Below are positions 45,861 to 55,500 of a DNA stretch of 64,000 bases, one piece after another (within the stretch, counting starts at the first letter, position 1; each line of letters starts with the position of its first letter). Both the position numbers and the translations under genes were made by a program. The notes beneath the pieces were generated by a model. The model was not told the origin of the DNA. It worked only from the letters and a program-made list of their open reading frames with translations, and ran no database searches. The stretch covers positions 1-64,000 of the forward strand of contig NZ_MUGW01000008.1 in the NCBI RefSeq assembly GCF_002217285.1. The letters are read 5' to 3'. Origin of the DNA: Flavobacterium hercynium. Its GTDB lineage: Bacteria > Bacteroidota > Bacteroidia > Flavobacteriales > Flavobacteriaceae.

Positions 45861-47693
45861 ATGATTGGAAAAAAAATTTCATTAGCCTTTTCGGTACTAT
45901 TGTCGGTCAGCGCTTTTTCACAAGATGTGCTTAAAGCAGATTTACAAATCAGACCCGATGTTAAGATTTCGTATTTAGATTCAGTTAAAAATTCTTTTGT
46001 AAAAGATGACAATGCTGCCCGCGTAGATAGTCTCTGGATGCAGGAATTAACAAGTTTAGATATCTACGACGATTTAACAAAAGACATTCAAACCATCAAT
46101 ACAGATTTAACTGTAGATGAAGAATTACCAACAGATTTGCTAAAACAGCGTCTATTGGCAATGAACCAGAAATCGCCTTTTGAAATAGAGTACAATCAAG
46201 GCTTAGAGAATATCATAAAATCGTTTCTTAAGAATCGAAAAAAATCGTTCTCTCGCTTAATGTCATTATCAGAATATTATTTTCCCATTTTTGAAGAAGC
46301 TTTTGCAAGACAAAATGTTCCTTTAGAAATTAAATATTTAGCCGTTGTAGAATCTGCTTTAAATCCTAAAGCAGTTTCTAGAATGGGAGCCACAGGAATT
46401 TGGCAATTCATGTACGGTACAGGAAAACAATACGCGCTTAAGATCGATTCTTATATCGACGAGCGTAGTGATCCGCTTAAATCTACACTTGCGTGCTCAG
46501 AGTATATGAGTAAAATGTATTCGATTTTCGGAAACTGGGAGTTAGTTTTAGCATCTTATAATTCAGGACCAGGAAATGTGACCAAAGCGATTCGTCGCTC
46601 TGGCGGAAAAACAAAATACTGGGACATTCGTAACCATCTTCCAAAAGAAACACAAGGTTATGTTCCTGCTTTTCTTGCAACGATGTATCTTTTTGAATAC
46701 CACAAAGAACACGGAATTACTCCGACAAGAGCAGTCGTTAAACATTTTGAAACAGATACTGTTCAGATTAAAAATCAAATGTCGTTTAAACAAATTGCTG
46801 ATTTGTTAGACATGCCTCAAGCACAGATTCAACTTTTAAATCCTTCTTATAAATTAAACGTTGTACCGTTTTACGAAAGTGAAGCGCATTATTTACGTTT
46901 GCCAAAAGACAAGATTGCTACCTTCATTTCAAACGAAGAGCAAATTTATGCTTATGCAAACTACGATTCACAGCACAAAGGCTTGCCGAGACAATTAGCA
47001 TTAAAAGTTGCTCCAAAAAACAGAGAAAAGCTTGAAAGTACAATCAGTACAAGTACTCAGTTTTATAAAATCAAAAAAGGAGACAATTTAGGAGCCATCG
47101 CTGATAAGTATAATGTTTCAGTTTTAGATTTGAAGAAATGGAATAATCTTAAAACTAATGCAATTGCTTTAGGCAAAACTTTAAAAATCAAATCTAAGAA
47201 TGAGGTTGTACTAAAAGCTCCAAAAGAGATAAAAGCAGTACCGGTAATTGATAAAAAAGAGGAAGCAATTGCTGCCGCTGATGATAAAGAAGAACCAGGT
47301 ACAATTAACGTAGAGTATGTAGTGGCATCTGGAGATAATTTAGGAAGCATTGCTAAAAAGTTCAATACTTCTATTGCAGAGTTAAAAGAGTTAAACAACT
47401 TATCTTCCAATACGATAGGTATGGGAAAAACACTTATAGTTTCTAAAAGTGTTCCTGTTGTAGAAGAACCTCACAAAGAATTAAATACAGCTATAGCATC
47501 AAACTCAATTGATAACTTTAAAAAGAAACAACCTTCTGCTAAAGAAGACATTGAATATTATGTAAAAAAAGGAGATTCATTATACAGCATTTCAAAAAAA
47601 TATCCTGGAGTAACGATTTCAGATATTAAAAAATGGAATGATATTAAAGATGGAGAATTAAAACCCGGAATGAAACTTAAAATCAACGGATAA
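45861..47693 (+). CDS. Membrane-bound lytic transglycosylase D-like, with three LysM domains
   Basis: A 610-residue secreted cell-wall enzyme (signal MIGKKISLAFSVLLSVSAFSQ). The SLT domain lies around residues 140-290: the catalytic Glu is in YLAVVESALNPKAVS, then GATGIWQFMYGTGKQYAL and VLASYNSGPGNVTKAI. MltD-type enzymes cut peptidoglycan glycan strands to 1,6-anhydro products. Three LysM domains follow: FYKIKKGDNLGAIADKYNVS (about 393-437), EYVVASGDNLGSIAKKFNTS (483-527) and EYYVKKGDSLYSISKKYPGV (562-608), separated by Lys/Glu-rich linkers. They should hold the enzyme on peptidoglycan. Its stop is 46 bases from the DUF4837 gene, so the two may be co-transcribed. Confidence 0.93.
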   Translation: MIGKKISLAFSVLLSVSAFSQDVLKADLQIRPDVKISYLDSVKNSFVKDDNAARVDSLWMQELTSLDIYDDLTKDIQTINTDLTVDEELPTDLLKQRLLAMNQKSPFEIEYNQGLENIIKSFLKNRKKSFSRLMSLSEYYFPIFEEAFARQNVPLEIKYLAVVESALNPKAVSRMGATGIWQFMYGTGKQYALKIDSYIDERSDPLKSTLACSEYMSKMYSIFGNWELVLASYNSGPGNVTKAIRRSGGKTKYWDIRNHLPKETQGYVPAFLATMYLFEYHKEHGITPTRAVVKHFETDTVQIKNQMSFKQIADLLDMPQAQIQLLNPSYKLNVVPFYESEAHYLRLPKDKIATFISNEEQIYAYANYDSQHKGLPRQLALKVAPKNREKLESTISTSTQFYKIKKGDNLGAIADKYNVSVLDLKKWNNLKTNAIALGKTLKIKSKNEVVLKAPKEIKAVPVIDKKEEAIAAADDKEEPGTINVEYVVASGDNLGSIAKKFNTSIAELKELNNLSSNTIGMGKTLIVSKSVPVVEEPHKELNTAIASNSIDNFKKKQPSAKEDIEYYVKKGDSLYSISKKYPGVTISDIKKWNDIKDGELKPGMKLKING

Positions 47694-47739
47694 TTAAAAA
47701 TCTTACCTAAATTTGGGTTTTATTTCATAACTTAAGAAA

Positions 47740-48711
47740 ATGAATAAAACCCATTTTTTGTATCTGATAGTTTCGTGTTTGCTGGTTTCGTGTTTCAAAA
47801 ACGAAAAGCAGAATCAGCGCTCATCCGGAAAAACCAATACCATTTCTATTGTCATTGACGATCAGCTGTGGTATGGCGAAGTGGGAGACAGTATCCGAAA
47901 TAAATTTGCTTCACCTGTTTTAGGACTTACTCAGGAAGAACCCTTGTTTACGATCAATCAATATCCGGCTAAACTGCTGGAAGGATTTGTTACAGATAGC
48001 CGAAGTATCATTGTCGTAAAAAAAGCCGGAGTAGACAAATTCGAAATCAAACATAACTTTAATTCATTACCCCACAATACATTTCGTATTTACGGAAAAT
48101 CAGTAGACGATATAATTTGCAGTCTTGAATTTAACGGAGCTCAGATTATCAAAGTGATTCGGGACAGCGAAATAAATAAGATCAGACAGGATAATAAAAA
48201 AGCCTTATTAAAGCCGGATATCATCAAAAACAAATTCCATATTGATCTTGAAATTCCGGTAGGATATGAATACATGCTCCATAAAAATAAGTTTATGTGG
48301 CTTAAAAATGATATTATAAGCGGCAATACAAGTTTGCTTATCTATCAGATTCCCATTAGCAGAATTACAAAAGGAGCCGATATTGTAGAGAATATTGTTA
48401 GAATGCGTGATTCTGTCGGACGCTATATCAAAGGTCGTGAACCCAACACCCGAATGATTACTGGTGAAGCTTATGCACCATATTTTTCAATTGTTGAACT
48501 AAATGGAAAGAAAACCTTCGAAACAAAAGGAACCTGGGAACTGCGAAATGACTTCATGACCGGCCCCTTTATCAATTATGCAATTATCGATAAAGCCTAC
48601 AACCGAATCTTAGTAATCGAAGGATTTTGCTATTCCCCATCCAATCAGGAACGCGATTTGATGCTGGAATTAGAAGCAATTATAAAATCGGTTAAAATAG
48701 ATAAACGGTAG
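47740..48711 (+). CDS. DUF4837-type lipoprotein
   Basis: A 323-residue predicted lipoprotein (MNKTHFLYLIVSCLLVSC, lipidated Cys18). The family is restricted to Bacteroidota and has no known function. Recognisable parts are SIVIDDQLWYGEVGDSIRNKFASPVLGLTQEEPLFTINQ near residue 40, then a second half from DIEIPVGYEYMLHKNKFMWLKND-like sequence with TKGADIVENIVRMRDSVGRYIKG and GEAYAPYFSIVELNGKKTFETKGTWELRNDFMTGPFINYAI. It follows the LysM transglycosylase closely, as usual in flavobacteria, which hints at an envelope role. Confidence 0.85.
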   Translation: MNKTHFLYLIVSCLLVSCFKNEKQNQRSSGKTNTISIVIDDQLWYGEVGDSIRNKFASPVLGLTQEEPLFTINQYPAKLLEGFVTDSRSIIVVKKAGVDKFEIKHNFNSLPHNTFRIYGKSVDDIICSLEFNGAQIIKVIRDSEINKIRQDNKKALLKPDIIKNKFHIDLEIPVGYEYMLHKNKFMWLKNDIISGNTSLLIYQIPISRITKGADIVENIVRMRDSVGRYIKGREPNTRMITGEAYAPYFSIVELNGKKTFETKGTWELRNDFMTGPFINYAIIDKAYNRILVIEGFCYSPSNQERDLMLELEAIIKSVKIDKR

Positions 48712-48726
48712 TGAGATTATTTTGAT

Positions 48727-48734
48727 TAAATTTG
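48727..48734 (+). promoter_or_regulatory. -7 promoter box of the DUF1579 gene
   Basis: TAAATTTG matches TAnnTTTG, 22 bases before the ATG. The -33 part is not seen. Confidence 0.4.
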
Positions 48735-48755
48735 TTTTAAATAACGATAAATCAA

Positions 48756-49403
48756 ATGATTATGAAAAATTTTTACCTGGCATTAGCATTGTTAACAATC
48801 TGCTTAGCTTCTTGTAAAAAAGAGACAGTACATAATGAAGAGCCTGCTGTACTTACCGATACAATTAAACCAAAACATGTGGCGGTAGAACAACCGTTAG
48901 ATTCTGCTGCACAAATAAAGGCATGGATAAATTATGCCACCCCAGGAGAAGCGCATAAACTAATGGCGGAAGAAACTGGAAATTGGAATTGTGATATGAC
49001 GTTTTGGAGAGAGCCAAATGGCAAACCCGAAAAAGAAAAGGCCGTGGCTACAATAAAAATGATTTTGGGAAACCGTTATCAAGAGACCATTTTTAAAGGT
49101 AAAATATCCGGTCAGCCTTTTGAAGGCAAAGGGACATTGGCTTTTAATAATACGAGCAAGGAATTTACAACCACCTTTATTGACAATATGGGAACCGGTA
49201 TGATGGTGGCGAACGGAAAATTAGATGACAGAACAAAAAGTATAGAATTTAAAGGGGTTATAATCAATCCTGTTGATGGAAAAAAAACACCGTACAGAGA
49301 AATCTATACCATTGTTGATCCTAAGACACGTAAAATGGAAATGTTCGATGTTCAAAACGGAGAAGAATACAAAAGCATGGAAATCATTCTGAAAAAGAAC
49401 TAA
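48756..49403 (+). CDS. DUF1579-family lipoprotein
   Basis: A 215-residue predicted lipoprotein (MIMKNFYLALALLTICLASC; ATG at 48762 is an equal start). The mature part has the DUF1579 pattern: HKLMAEETGNWNCDMTFWREPNGKPEK, then GNRYQETIFKGKISGQPFEGKGTLAFNNTSKEFTTTFIDNMGTGMMVANGKLD, a lipocalin-like beta-sandwich. Function is unknown; such proteins may bind hydrophobic ligands. It has its own terminator and lies downstream of the DUF4837 gene on the same strand. Confidence 0.88.
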   Translation: MIMKNFYLALALLTICLASCKKETVHNEEPAVLTDTIKPKHVAVEQPLDSAAQIKAWINYATPGEAHKLMAEETGNWNCDMTFWREPNGKPEKEKAVATIKMILGNRYQETIFKGKISGQPFEGKGTLAFNNTSKEFTTTFIDNMGTGMMVANGKLDDRTKSIEFKGVIINPVDGKKTPYREIYTIVDPKTRKMEMFDVQNGEEYKSMEIILKKN

Positions 49404-49424
49404 CTTTATTATATTCAAAACAAG

Positions 49425-49457
49425 AATCCCGATCATATATATTATACGATCGGGATT
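49425..49457 (+). terminator. Terminator of the DUF1579 gene
   Basis: A 10-bp stem, AATCCCGATC (49425-49434) with GATCGGGATT (49448-49457), is followed by TCTGTTTTTG. Confidence 0.88.
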
Positions 49458-49555
49458 TCTGTTTTTGAAAATGACTTATGTTTTGAGGTTAATTTCAAAT
49501 TTTAAACTAATTTAGTCTTTCATGTTAACCATTACAGGTTGGTTAATCTAAAATA

Positions 49556-50008
49556 ATGCAAATGGAAATAGAATGGAAAATAAAGCCTTTTGAGGCATTA
49601 ACAGTTCATGAGTTGTATGATGTGCTCAAATTGAGAAGTGAGATCTTTGTAGTAGAACAAAACTGTGTTTATTTAGATGTAGACGGTAAAGACAAGAAGG
49701 CTTTACACTTACTTGGTGTTTATGACAGTAAAATTGTAGCGTATGCACGCTTGTTTGATGCAGGAATTAGTTTTGATAATACTTCTATTGGCAGAGTAGT
49801 GGTCGATGCCAATTACCGTGATAAAAAATGGGGACATGATTTAATGCGTGAGGCAATAAAAGGAATCAAAGAAAATTTTGGAAAAGACCAAATAACGATT
49901 GGAGCACAATTGTATCTGAAAAAATTTTATGAAAGCCACGGATTCATTCCAGTAAGCGAAATGTATCTGGAAGACGATATTCCGCATATTGATATGACAA
50001 GAGGCTAA
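49556..50008 (+). CDS. elaA: GNAT-family N-acetyltransferase (ElaA type)
   Basis: A 150-residue cytosolic acetyltransferase. The ElaA opening is clear: KIKPFEALTVHELYDVLKLRSEIFVVEQNCVYLDVDGKD. The acetyl-CoA site follows as IGRVVVDANYRDKKWGHDLMREAI, with R/K-x-x-x-G in a slightly altered form (YRDKKWGHDL). Then comes GAQLYLKKFYESHGF, and the protein ends DDIPHIDMTRG. The substrate is unknown. The start may be either ATG 49556 or 49562. It is monocistronic, with a UUCG-loop terminator behind it. Confidence 0.9.
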   Translation: MQMEIEWKIKPFEALTVHELYDVLKLRSEIFVVEQNCVYLDVDGKDKKALHLLGVYDSKIVAYARLFDAGISFDNTSIGRVVVDANYRDKKWGHDLMREAIKGIKENFGKDQITIGAQLYLKKFYESHGFIPVSEMYLEDDIPHIDMTRG

Positions 50009-50044
50009 ATAAAATCTTTTGAAAAAGTAGCTTAAAAATACAAG

Positions 50045-50067
50045 AAGAGACTTTCGAGTCTCTTTTT
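50045..50067. terminator. UUCG-loop terminator between convergent genes
   Basis: AAGAGACT (50045-50052), loop TTCG, AGTCTCTT (50057-50064) and a T-run. It serves elaA and may also end the leftward immunity-gene transcript, whose last stop is at 50080. Confidence 0.85.
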
Positions 50068-50079
50068 GTTAATAAGCAT

Positions 50080-50895
50080 TTATTTCTTAAAAATATTATC
50101 CCAAAAAAAGTTTCCTCCCTTTTTTCGTTCTTCGTAATCTCTAAACCATTCTTCCTCAAAAGCTTCCCATTCTTTTTTAGTATAATCTTTTCCTTTGTAG
50201 TTTTTGTAAAAAGCGTTGTCTTCTTGTTCTTTGTTTTTTAAAAGCCGTAAATATTGATAATAGGGTGTTGGCGATTTTTCATCTCTATTAAAATAGGTAG
50301 TTTCAAACAAGACTTCGCCAGTTATACCGTCAATCAAAAAATAATCTGTTTGATAATCCGGAGATTTTTTAGACACTAAATGAACTTCATAGATAGGTTT
50401 TTGAAGCGCTGTATCTTCTCTTCTATGAACAATACTTTTTTGGGTTAAATCTTCTAAATCAACATCATGCTCTTTTTTTATTTTTTCAATGAGTTGTTGT
50501 AGTGTAAAAATATATGGTTTGTCATTGTCTCTTTCTTTAGTAACCTTACCTACTTCATCATAAGACTTACTAATTCCGATCGAAAATTGATAAAACTCGG
50601 TTCCTTCTGCATATAAACACTTTGTCGAACTACGAAAAACTTGTACTTTTAGATAAGGGTTAATTACCGAACTCTTTTCCACATGTATTTTATTACTAGA
50701 AAAACGTATTTCAATTCTTTCATTTTCCTTTTTTAAAAATTTTCTATTTTCAGATGACGAGTGATCTTTATCTATTTCCCAATCTTTGTATAGTTCTATA
50801 TTAAAATATTCCATTTTGTGTTTTACCTGTCCAGTACATTGCAATAAGGAGAAACAGCACCATATTGCTATTAATTTATTGATGCTTTTATTCAT
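50080..50895 (-). CDS. Candidate immunity lipoprotein, third and last of a tandem triplet
   Basis: A 271-residue predicted lipoprotein; signal MNKSINKLIAIWCCFSLLQC with lipidated Cys20. Three parts are visible: a conserved KMEYFNIELYKDWEID segment after the signal, a variable central part (about 45-130) with SSSENRKFLKK and VQVFRSSTKCLYAEGTEFYQF, and a conserved C-terminal half with LQQLIEKIKKEHDVDLEDL, then KPIYEVHLVSKKSPDY and YFLIDGITGEVLFET, which reads like a PepSY domain, ending in EEWFRDYEERKKGGNFFWDN. No assigned family is known to me. It lies downstream of a VgrG with a metallopeptidase domain, so immunity is the leading guess. Its start overlaps the previous gene by eight bases (ATGAATAA). 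The first 31 residues match those of the next copy nearly exactly. Confidence 0.7.
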   Translation of the reverse strand: MNKSINKLIAIWCCFSLLQCTGQVKHKMEYFNIELYKDWEIDKDHSSSENRKFLKKENERIEIRFSSNKIHVEKSSVINPYLKVQVFRSSTKCLYAEGTEFYQFSIGISKSYDEVGKVTKERDNDKPYIFTLQQLIEKIKKEHDVDLEDLTQKSIVHRREDTALQKPIYEVHLVSKKSPDYQTDYFLIDGITGEVLFETTYFNRDEKSPTPYYQYLRLLKNKEQEDNAFYKNYKGKDYTKKEWEAFEEEWFRDYEERKKGGNFFWDNIFKK

Positions 50896-51712
50896 TTAAT
50901 TTTTTAAAAATATTATCCCAGAAAAAGTTTCTGCCTTCTTTCTTTTCTTCAAAGTCTCTATACCATTCTTCCTCAAAAGCTTCCCATTCTTTTTTAGTGT
51001 AGTTTTTGCCTTTGTAGCTTTTGTAATAGGAGTTGTCTTCTATTTCTTTGTTTTTTAAAAGTCGTAAATATTGATAATAGGGTGTTGGTGATTTTTCATC
51101 TCTGTTAAAATAGGTAGTTTCAAACAAGACTTCGCCAGTTATACCGTCAATCAAAAAATAATCTGTTTGATAATCCGGAGATTTTTTAGACTCTAAATGA
51201 ACTTCATAGATAGGTTTTTGAAGCGCTGTATCTTCTCTTCTATCAACAATACTTTTTTTGGTTAAATCTTCTAAATCAATATCTTGTTCTTTTTTAATTT
51301 TTTCTATCAGTTGTTGTAGTGTAAAAACGTATGGCTTGTCATAGTTGGTTTCCTTAATTAAAATGCCCGTATCGTCGTAGGTTTTTAATATTCCAATCGA
51401 AAATTGATAGAACTCCAATAAAAAAACAAGCAAAAGACTTGTTTTTTTATTGTAAACGTATGTTTTTGTATATGGATGTAGTATAGAACTATGCTCTACT
51501 TGTATTTTATCGTCATGAAACCATATTTCTACTCGTTCGCTACCTTTCTTGAGAAATTTATCATCTACTGATGATGTCCAATCTGTATCGATTTCCCAAT
51601 CTTTGTATTTTTCTACTGTAAAATATTCCATTTTGTGTTTTACCTGACCAGTACATTGCAATAAGGAGAAACAGCACCATATTGCTATTAATTTATTGAT
51701 GCTTTTATTCAT
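50888..51712 (-). CDS. Candidate immunity lipoprotein, second of a tandem triplet
   Basis: A 274-residue paralogue of both flanking genes with the same signal (MNKSINKLIAIWCCFSLLQC) and C-terminal PepSY-like half (KPIYEVHLESKKSPDYQTDY, LIDGITGEVLFET). Its central segment, however, is of another type: TSSVDDKFLKKGSERVEIWF, KTYVYNKKTSLLLVFLLEFYQF, TGILIKETNYDKPYVF. That segment resembles the single candidate immunity protein of the other cassette (55918-56748) rather than its own neighbours. Ends KKLNE. It overlaps the next gene and the previous one by eight bases each, so translation is coupled through the triplet. Confidence 0.7.
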   Translation of the reverse strand: MNKSINKLIAIWCCFSLLQCTGQVKHKMEYFTVEKYKDWEIDTDWTSSVDDKFLKKGSERVEIWFHDDKIQVEHSSILHPYTKTYVYNKKTSLLLVFLLEFYQFSIGILKTYDDTGILIKETNYDKPYVFTLQQLIEKIKKEQDIDLEDLTKKSIVDRREDTALQKPIYEVHLESKKSPDYQTDYFLIDGITGEVLFETTYFNRDEKSPTPYYQYLRLLKNKEIEDNSYYKSYKGKNYTKKEWEAFEEEWYRDFEEKKEGRNFFWDNIFKKLNE

Positions 51713-52550
51713 TTAATTTTTTAAAAATATTATCCCAGAAAAAGTTTCTGCCTTCTTTCTTTTCTTCAAAGTCTCTATACCATTCTTCCTCAAAAGCTTC
51801 CCATTCTTTTTTAGTGTAGTCTTTGCCTTTGTAACTTTTGTAATAAGAGTTGTCTTCTATTTCTTTGTTTTTTAAAAGTCGTAAATATTGATAATAGGGT
51901 GTTGGTGATTTTTCATCTCTGTTAAAATAGATAGTTTCAAACAAGACTTCGCCAGTTATACCGTCAATCAAAAAATAATCTGTTTGATAATCCGGAGATT
52001 TTTTAGACTCTAAATGAACTTCATAGATAGGTTTTTGCAATGCTGTATCTTCTCTTCTATCAACAATACTTTTTTTGGTTAAATCTTCTAAATCAATATC
52101 TTGTTCTTTTTTAATTTTTTCAATTAGCTGTTGCAGTGAGAAAATATAAGGTTTGTCATTGTCTCTTTCTTCAATAACTTTGCCCACTTCGTCATAGTCT
52201 TTATCAATTCCAATCCAAATTTGATAGAATTCAATTCCTTCAGCATATAAATTCTTTGTCGAACTACGAAAAACCTGTACTTTTTTATACGGATTAAGTA
52301 TGGAGGTTCTTTCTACTTGTATATCTTCTGTGTCAAAAAGTATTTGAACTCTTTCATTGTCTTTTTTTAAAAATTTTCTATTTTCAGATGACGAGTGATC
52401 TGTATCTATTTCCCAATCTTTGTATTTTTCTATAGTAAAGTATTCCATTTTGTGTGTTTTTTGTTGGTTAACTTTTTTAGTCATTTTTTTTGTTTGGCTT
52501 ACACAATTTAATAATGTCGTAAAACATAACAGTAACAGTATCTTTTTCAT
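51705..52550 (-). CDS. Candidate immunity lipoprotein, first of a tandem triplet
   Basis: A 281-residue predicted lipoprotein with a different signal, MKKILLLLCFTTLLNC (Cys16), and a Lys-rich linker before KMEYFTIEKYKDWEID. The central part is of the same type as the 50080 gene (SSSENRKFLKKDNERVQILF, VQVFRSSTKNLYAEGIEFYQ), whereas the C-terminal half is nearly identical to the 50888 gene (LEDLTKKSIVDRREDTALQK through NFFWDNIFKKLNE). Its ATG begins one base after the VgrG stop (52552), the position expected for a cognate immunity gene. PepSY-like similarity and immunity are inferred, not tested. Confidence 0.7.
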   Translation of the reverse strand: MKKILLLLCFTTLLNCVSQTKKMTKKVNQQKTHKMEYFTIEKYKDWEIDTDHSSSENRKFLKKDNERVQILFDTEDIQVERTSILNPYKKVQVFRSSTKNLYAEGIEFYQIWIGIDKDYDEVGKVIEERDNDKPYIFSLQQLIEKIKKEQDIDLEDLTKKSIVDRREDTALQKPIYEVHLESKKSPDYQTDYFLIDGITGEVLFETIYFNRDEKSPTPYYQYLRLLKNKEIEDNSYYKSYKGKDYTKKEWEAFEEEWYRDFEEKKEGRNFFWDNIFKKLNE

Positions 52551-52551
52551 A

Positions 52552-55500
52552 TTATCTTATATTAGTATTTATAATTTTCCACTGCCAATGCCATGTGGAA
52601 TAAGCAGTGCTTCTGTAACCCATAACATTATCTGTTGCATCTGTGTAATTGTCTTTAGCATTTGGGAAAGTATATTTATAGTTAGAATGTTTAGTAGGGA
52701 TAATGAGATGATCCCTATGCGAATGATAAAGCCCTAAAGCATGTAGCGATTCGTGATTTAAAGTGCAGTCATCTTTATCTTTTAAAGTAAACATCACCAC
52801 ATTTTTTTGTCCTATATTCTCAGCCGCTCCAAATAATTTTCCTCTGTTGGAAGGAATTCCAAATTTGAAAACAGTTAAATACTGCTCATACTTAGAATTT
52901 ATTTTAACACCTTCTGAATCTTTAACCTCTAAAAACGCTCTTGTACAGTCTGTAAATAAATCTTGGTTTGTTATATCGTCTACCATAAATTTTATAGTTG
53001 TACCCAATAAGTGGTTACCTCCAAGTATAAAATTAGCATCACAAGATAAATCCAAAATAGTTTCTTCTATAATAGGTATGATAAATGCCTGATGTAATGT
53101 ATTGTATAGATTTTGTTTTTCTTCGGGATTAAATTCGCCTTGTTTTTCTCCTTCATTATCATCATTTATTATATTCGTTTTAACTTCCACGAGCACAATT
53201 TTCTCTTCCCTTCGAACCGTATAATCATTCCTAAGCACTCTAATTCTTCCCGCTAGTTTTCTGTCTTCGATCGTGGGTTGTATTTTTTTGCCTGCAGCAT
53301 TGGTGCGGGCTTTGGGATAAGCATACAGATCGATATGATGATCGCGATCAAGGTCTTTTAAACAGGTGAATTTTATGATGGTGTTTTTTTCTTCCAGACC
53401 ATTGGTTTTGGTTTTTATAGGCAATACTTTACTGCTTACTTTAAACAAGGTTTCATCAAATTCAAATTCCAGTTTTTCGAGGTTTTCTTCTATGTCGAAA
53501 AGCAATTTTAATTGCGCTTCATATTGTGGTTTTATAGCTGTTGTAGCAGGCATTGCATCTACAAACTCTTTGGAGAAAAGCGTGAGATACGGTACAAAAT
53601 ATTCTGTTGTTCCTGCTTTAGAGTCCTTTCTGGTGATTGGGATGCTTTCATATTCTTTTTTTAGTTTTTCAAAAGCCTCGGTTTTGCTTAGATTGGATAT
53701 ACCATCTTTGTAACCGCTTTCGATGATGCTTTCATAATCAGGTTCCAAGTTTAAACCATTGTCTTTTTCACGAAGCCAGTCAAAACCATATTGTCCTTTC
53801 CAAAGTGGAGAAGGTCTAAAATAAACGACCGCAAGAGCAACAGCCGCTGTGGGAACTGCTTCGATTTTCTCGGGTGTATTGGTAAAATGATTTCCGTCTG
53901 CACCATGTATTTTTGCGGTACCCAAACTATTGATCATCGCTTCTTCATCAGAATGCAGCATCGCTTGTTTTTTACCATGTAGTTTAACCACTTTTCCTTC
54001 GATATCAATCGTATCATCACTGTTGATTAAAACTTTACCACAGCACAGGTTCATAAATCCTTTGATCACTTGTTTTAGTTTTACACTGCTAATGTATATT
54101 TTACTGAGTGCGTTAAGTGTATAATCATTCGTCGTGATTTGAGTACTTTCTGAGGCGTTGATGATGAGTTGTTTTACATCAATATGCAACGTGTCGGCTC
54201 TAAGGGAAATGTTGTGATTACCATCTAATGTTACACTATTGTTAGAAGCATCTGCAAGCAAGATACTTCCCGTGCTGTCGTTCATTACCAATTGATTACC
54301 GCTTCGGGTGGCAAGCACTTTCAGATCGTTATTTGGGGTACTGAAACCGCTTTTTTGTTTGGTATTGGTCATGATTCCCGCTACAAAAGGAAGCTCTGCA
54401 TTTTCTCCCTGAAACTCCACCAAAACAGTATCACCAATTTCGGGAATGATATGCGAGCCTCTTCCACTTCCTCCATAATCCTGAAGCAATGGAATATAAG
54501 GTGTTGTTTTATTCTTTACTTGTTGCCACGGCATTTGCACCTGTACAAAGCTCAATCCGTCAGGATCAGCATTGGCGGTTACGATTGCGGTTTGACTTAC
54601 ACAATGTGGAACTAAATCAGGATCGGTTTGAGGAGAAAATACAGAACCGTTTAAGTTTACCGCGGTAAATTGATTCTCGTAAGTTCCCTCGTCTTCACAA
54701 AAATGCGTTATGCTTGTTACACAATACGAACTTTCAAGCTGAACGTCTACACCGGTTATACGTACTGAGTTGCCCAGTGTTATTCCCGCTACTTCACTTT
54801 TTGCATTTACCTGCATTAGCTTGCCTAACACAGCACGCATTTTGTTTTTGGCGTATTCTTCGAGAGCTGTTTTACCGCTTCCTCCGGCAGGATTCTGATT
54901 GAGTTGTTGTTGCGCTGTCTGATTAAAAACAGCATTGGATTTGTTTAAAAAATTCTGCTGAAAACCATCGCATTCGTTGCGGTACTTTAGTGTTTGATCT
55001 GTCGAAAAATTTCCTGTACGATTGTCGTTCTCCATAATTTCAAGCTGAGAAGGCAATACTTTCATTTCATAACTAAACTCCTGCATGTTGGCACCATACA
55101 TTAGCGTTGGTTCTCCGCCCGAAGTTCCCGGAGCACCAAAAACCATCACACGGCCATTGTCATAAAAATAATGCCCGTATCGTTTGGCAAGACGGTTTAA
55201 AAAATCAAAAGTAGTTTCGTTGTATTGTACCGTATAGGGCAGGATATTCTTGTAAAACGGAAAAATATTCAGATCGATATCATAACCTGCTTTGGCTTCA
55301 GTGACAATATCGTTTAAAGATTTATTATGGAAAGAATTGCATTTTAAACCATCATCTAAAAGGATCGAACAGCTGTGACCCGAAATAAAAAGGGTTTCTT
55401 CGAGATCTTCAAAACGGGATTTTCGGGTTTTTATTTTGGTTACGATACCTGAAAAATGAAGTACATAATCATTGCGATTATTAAAAAACAGCAGATCCTC

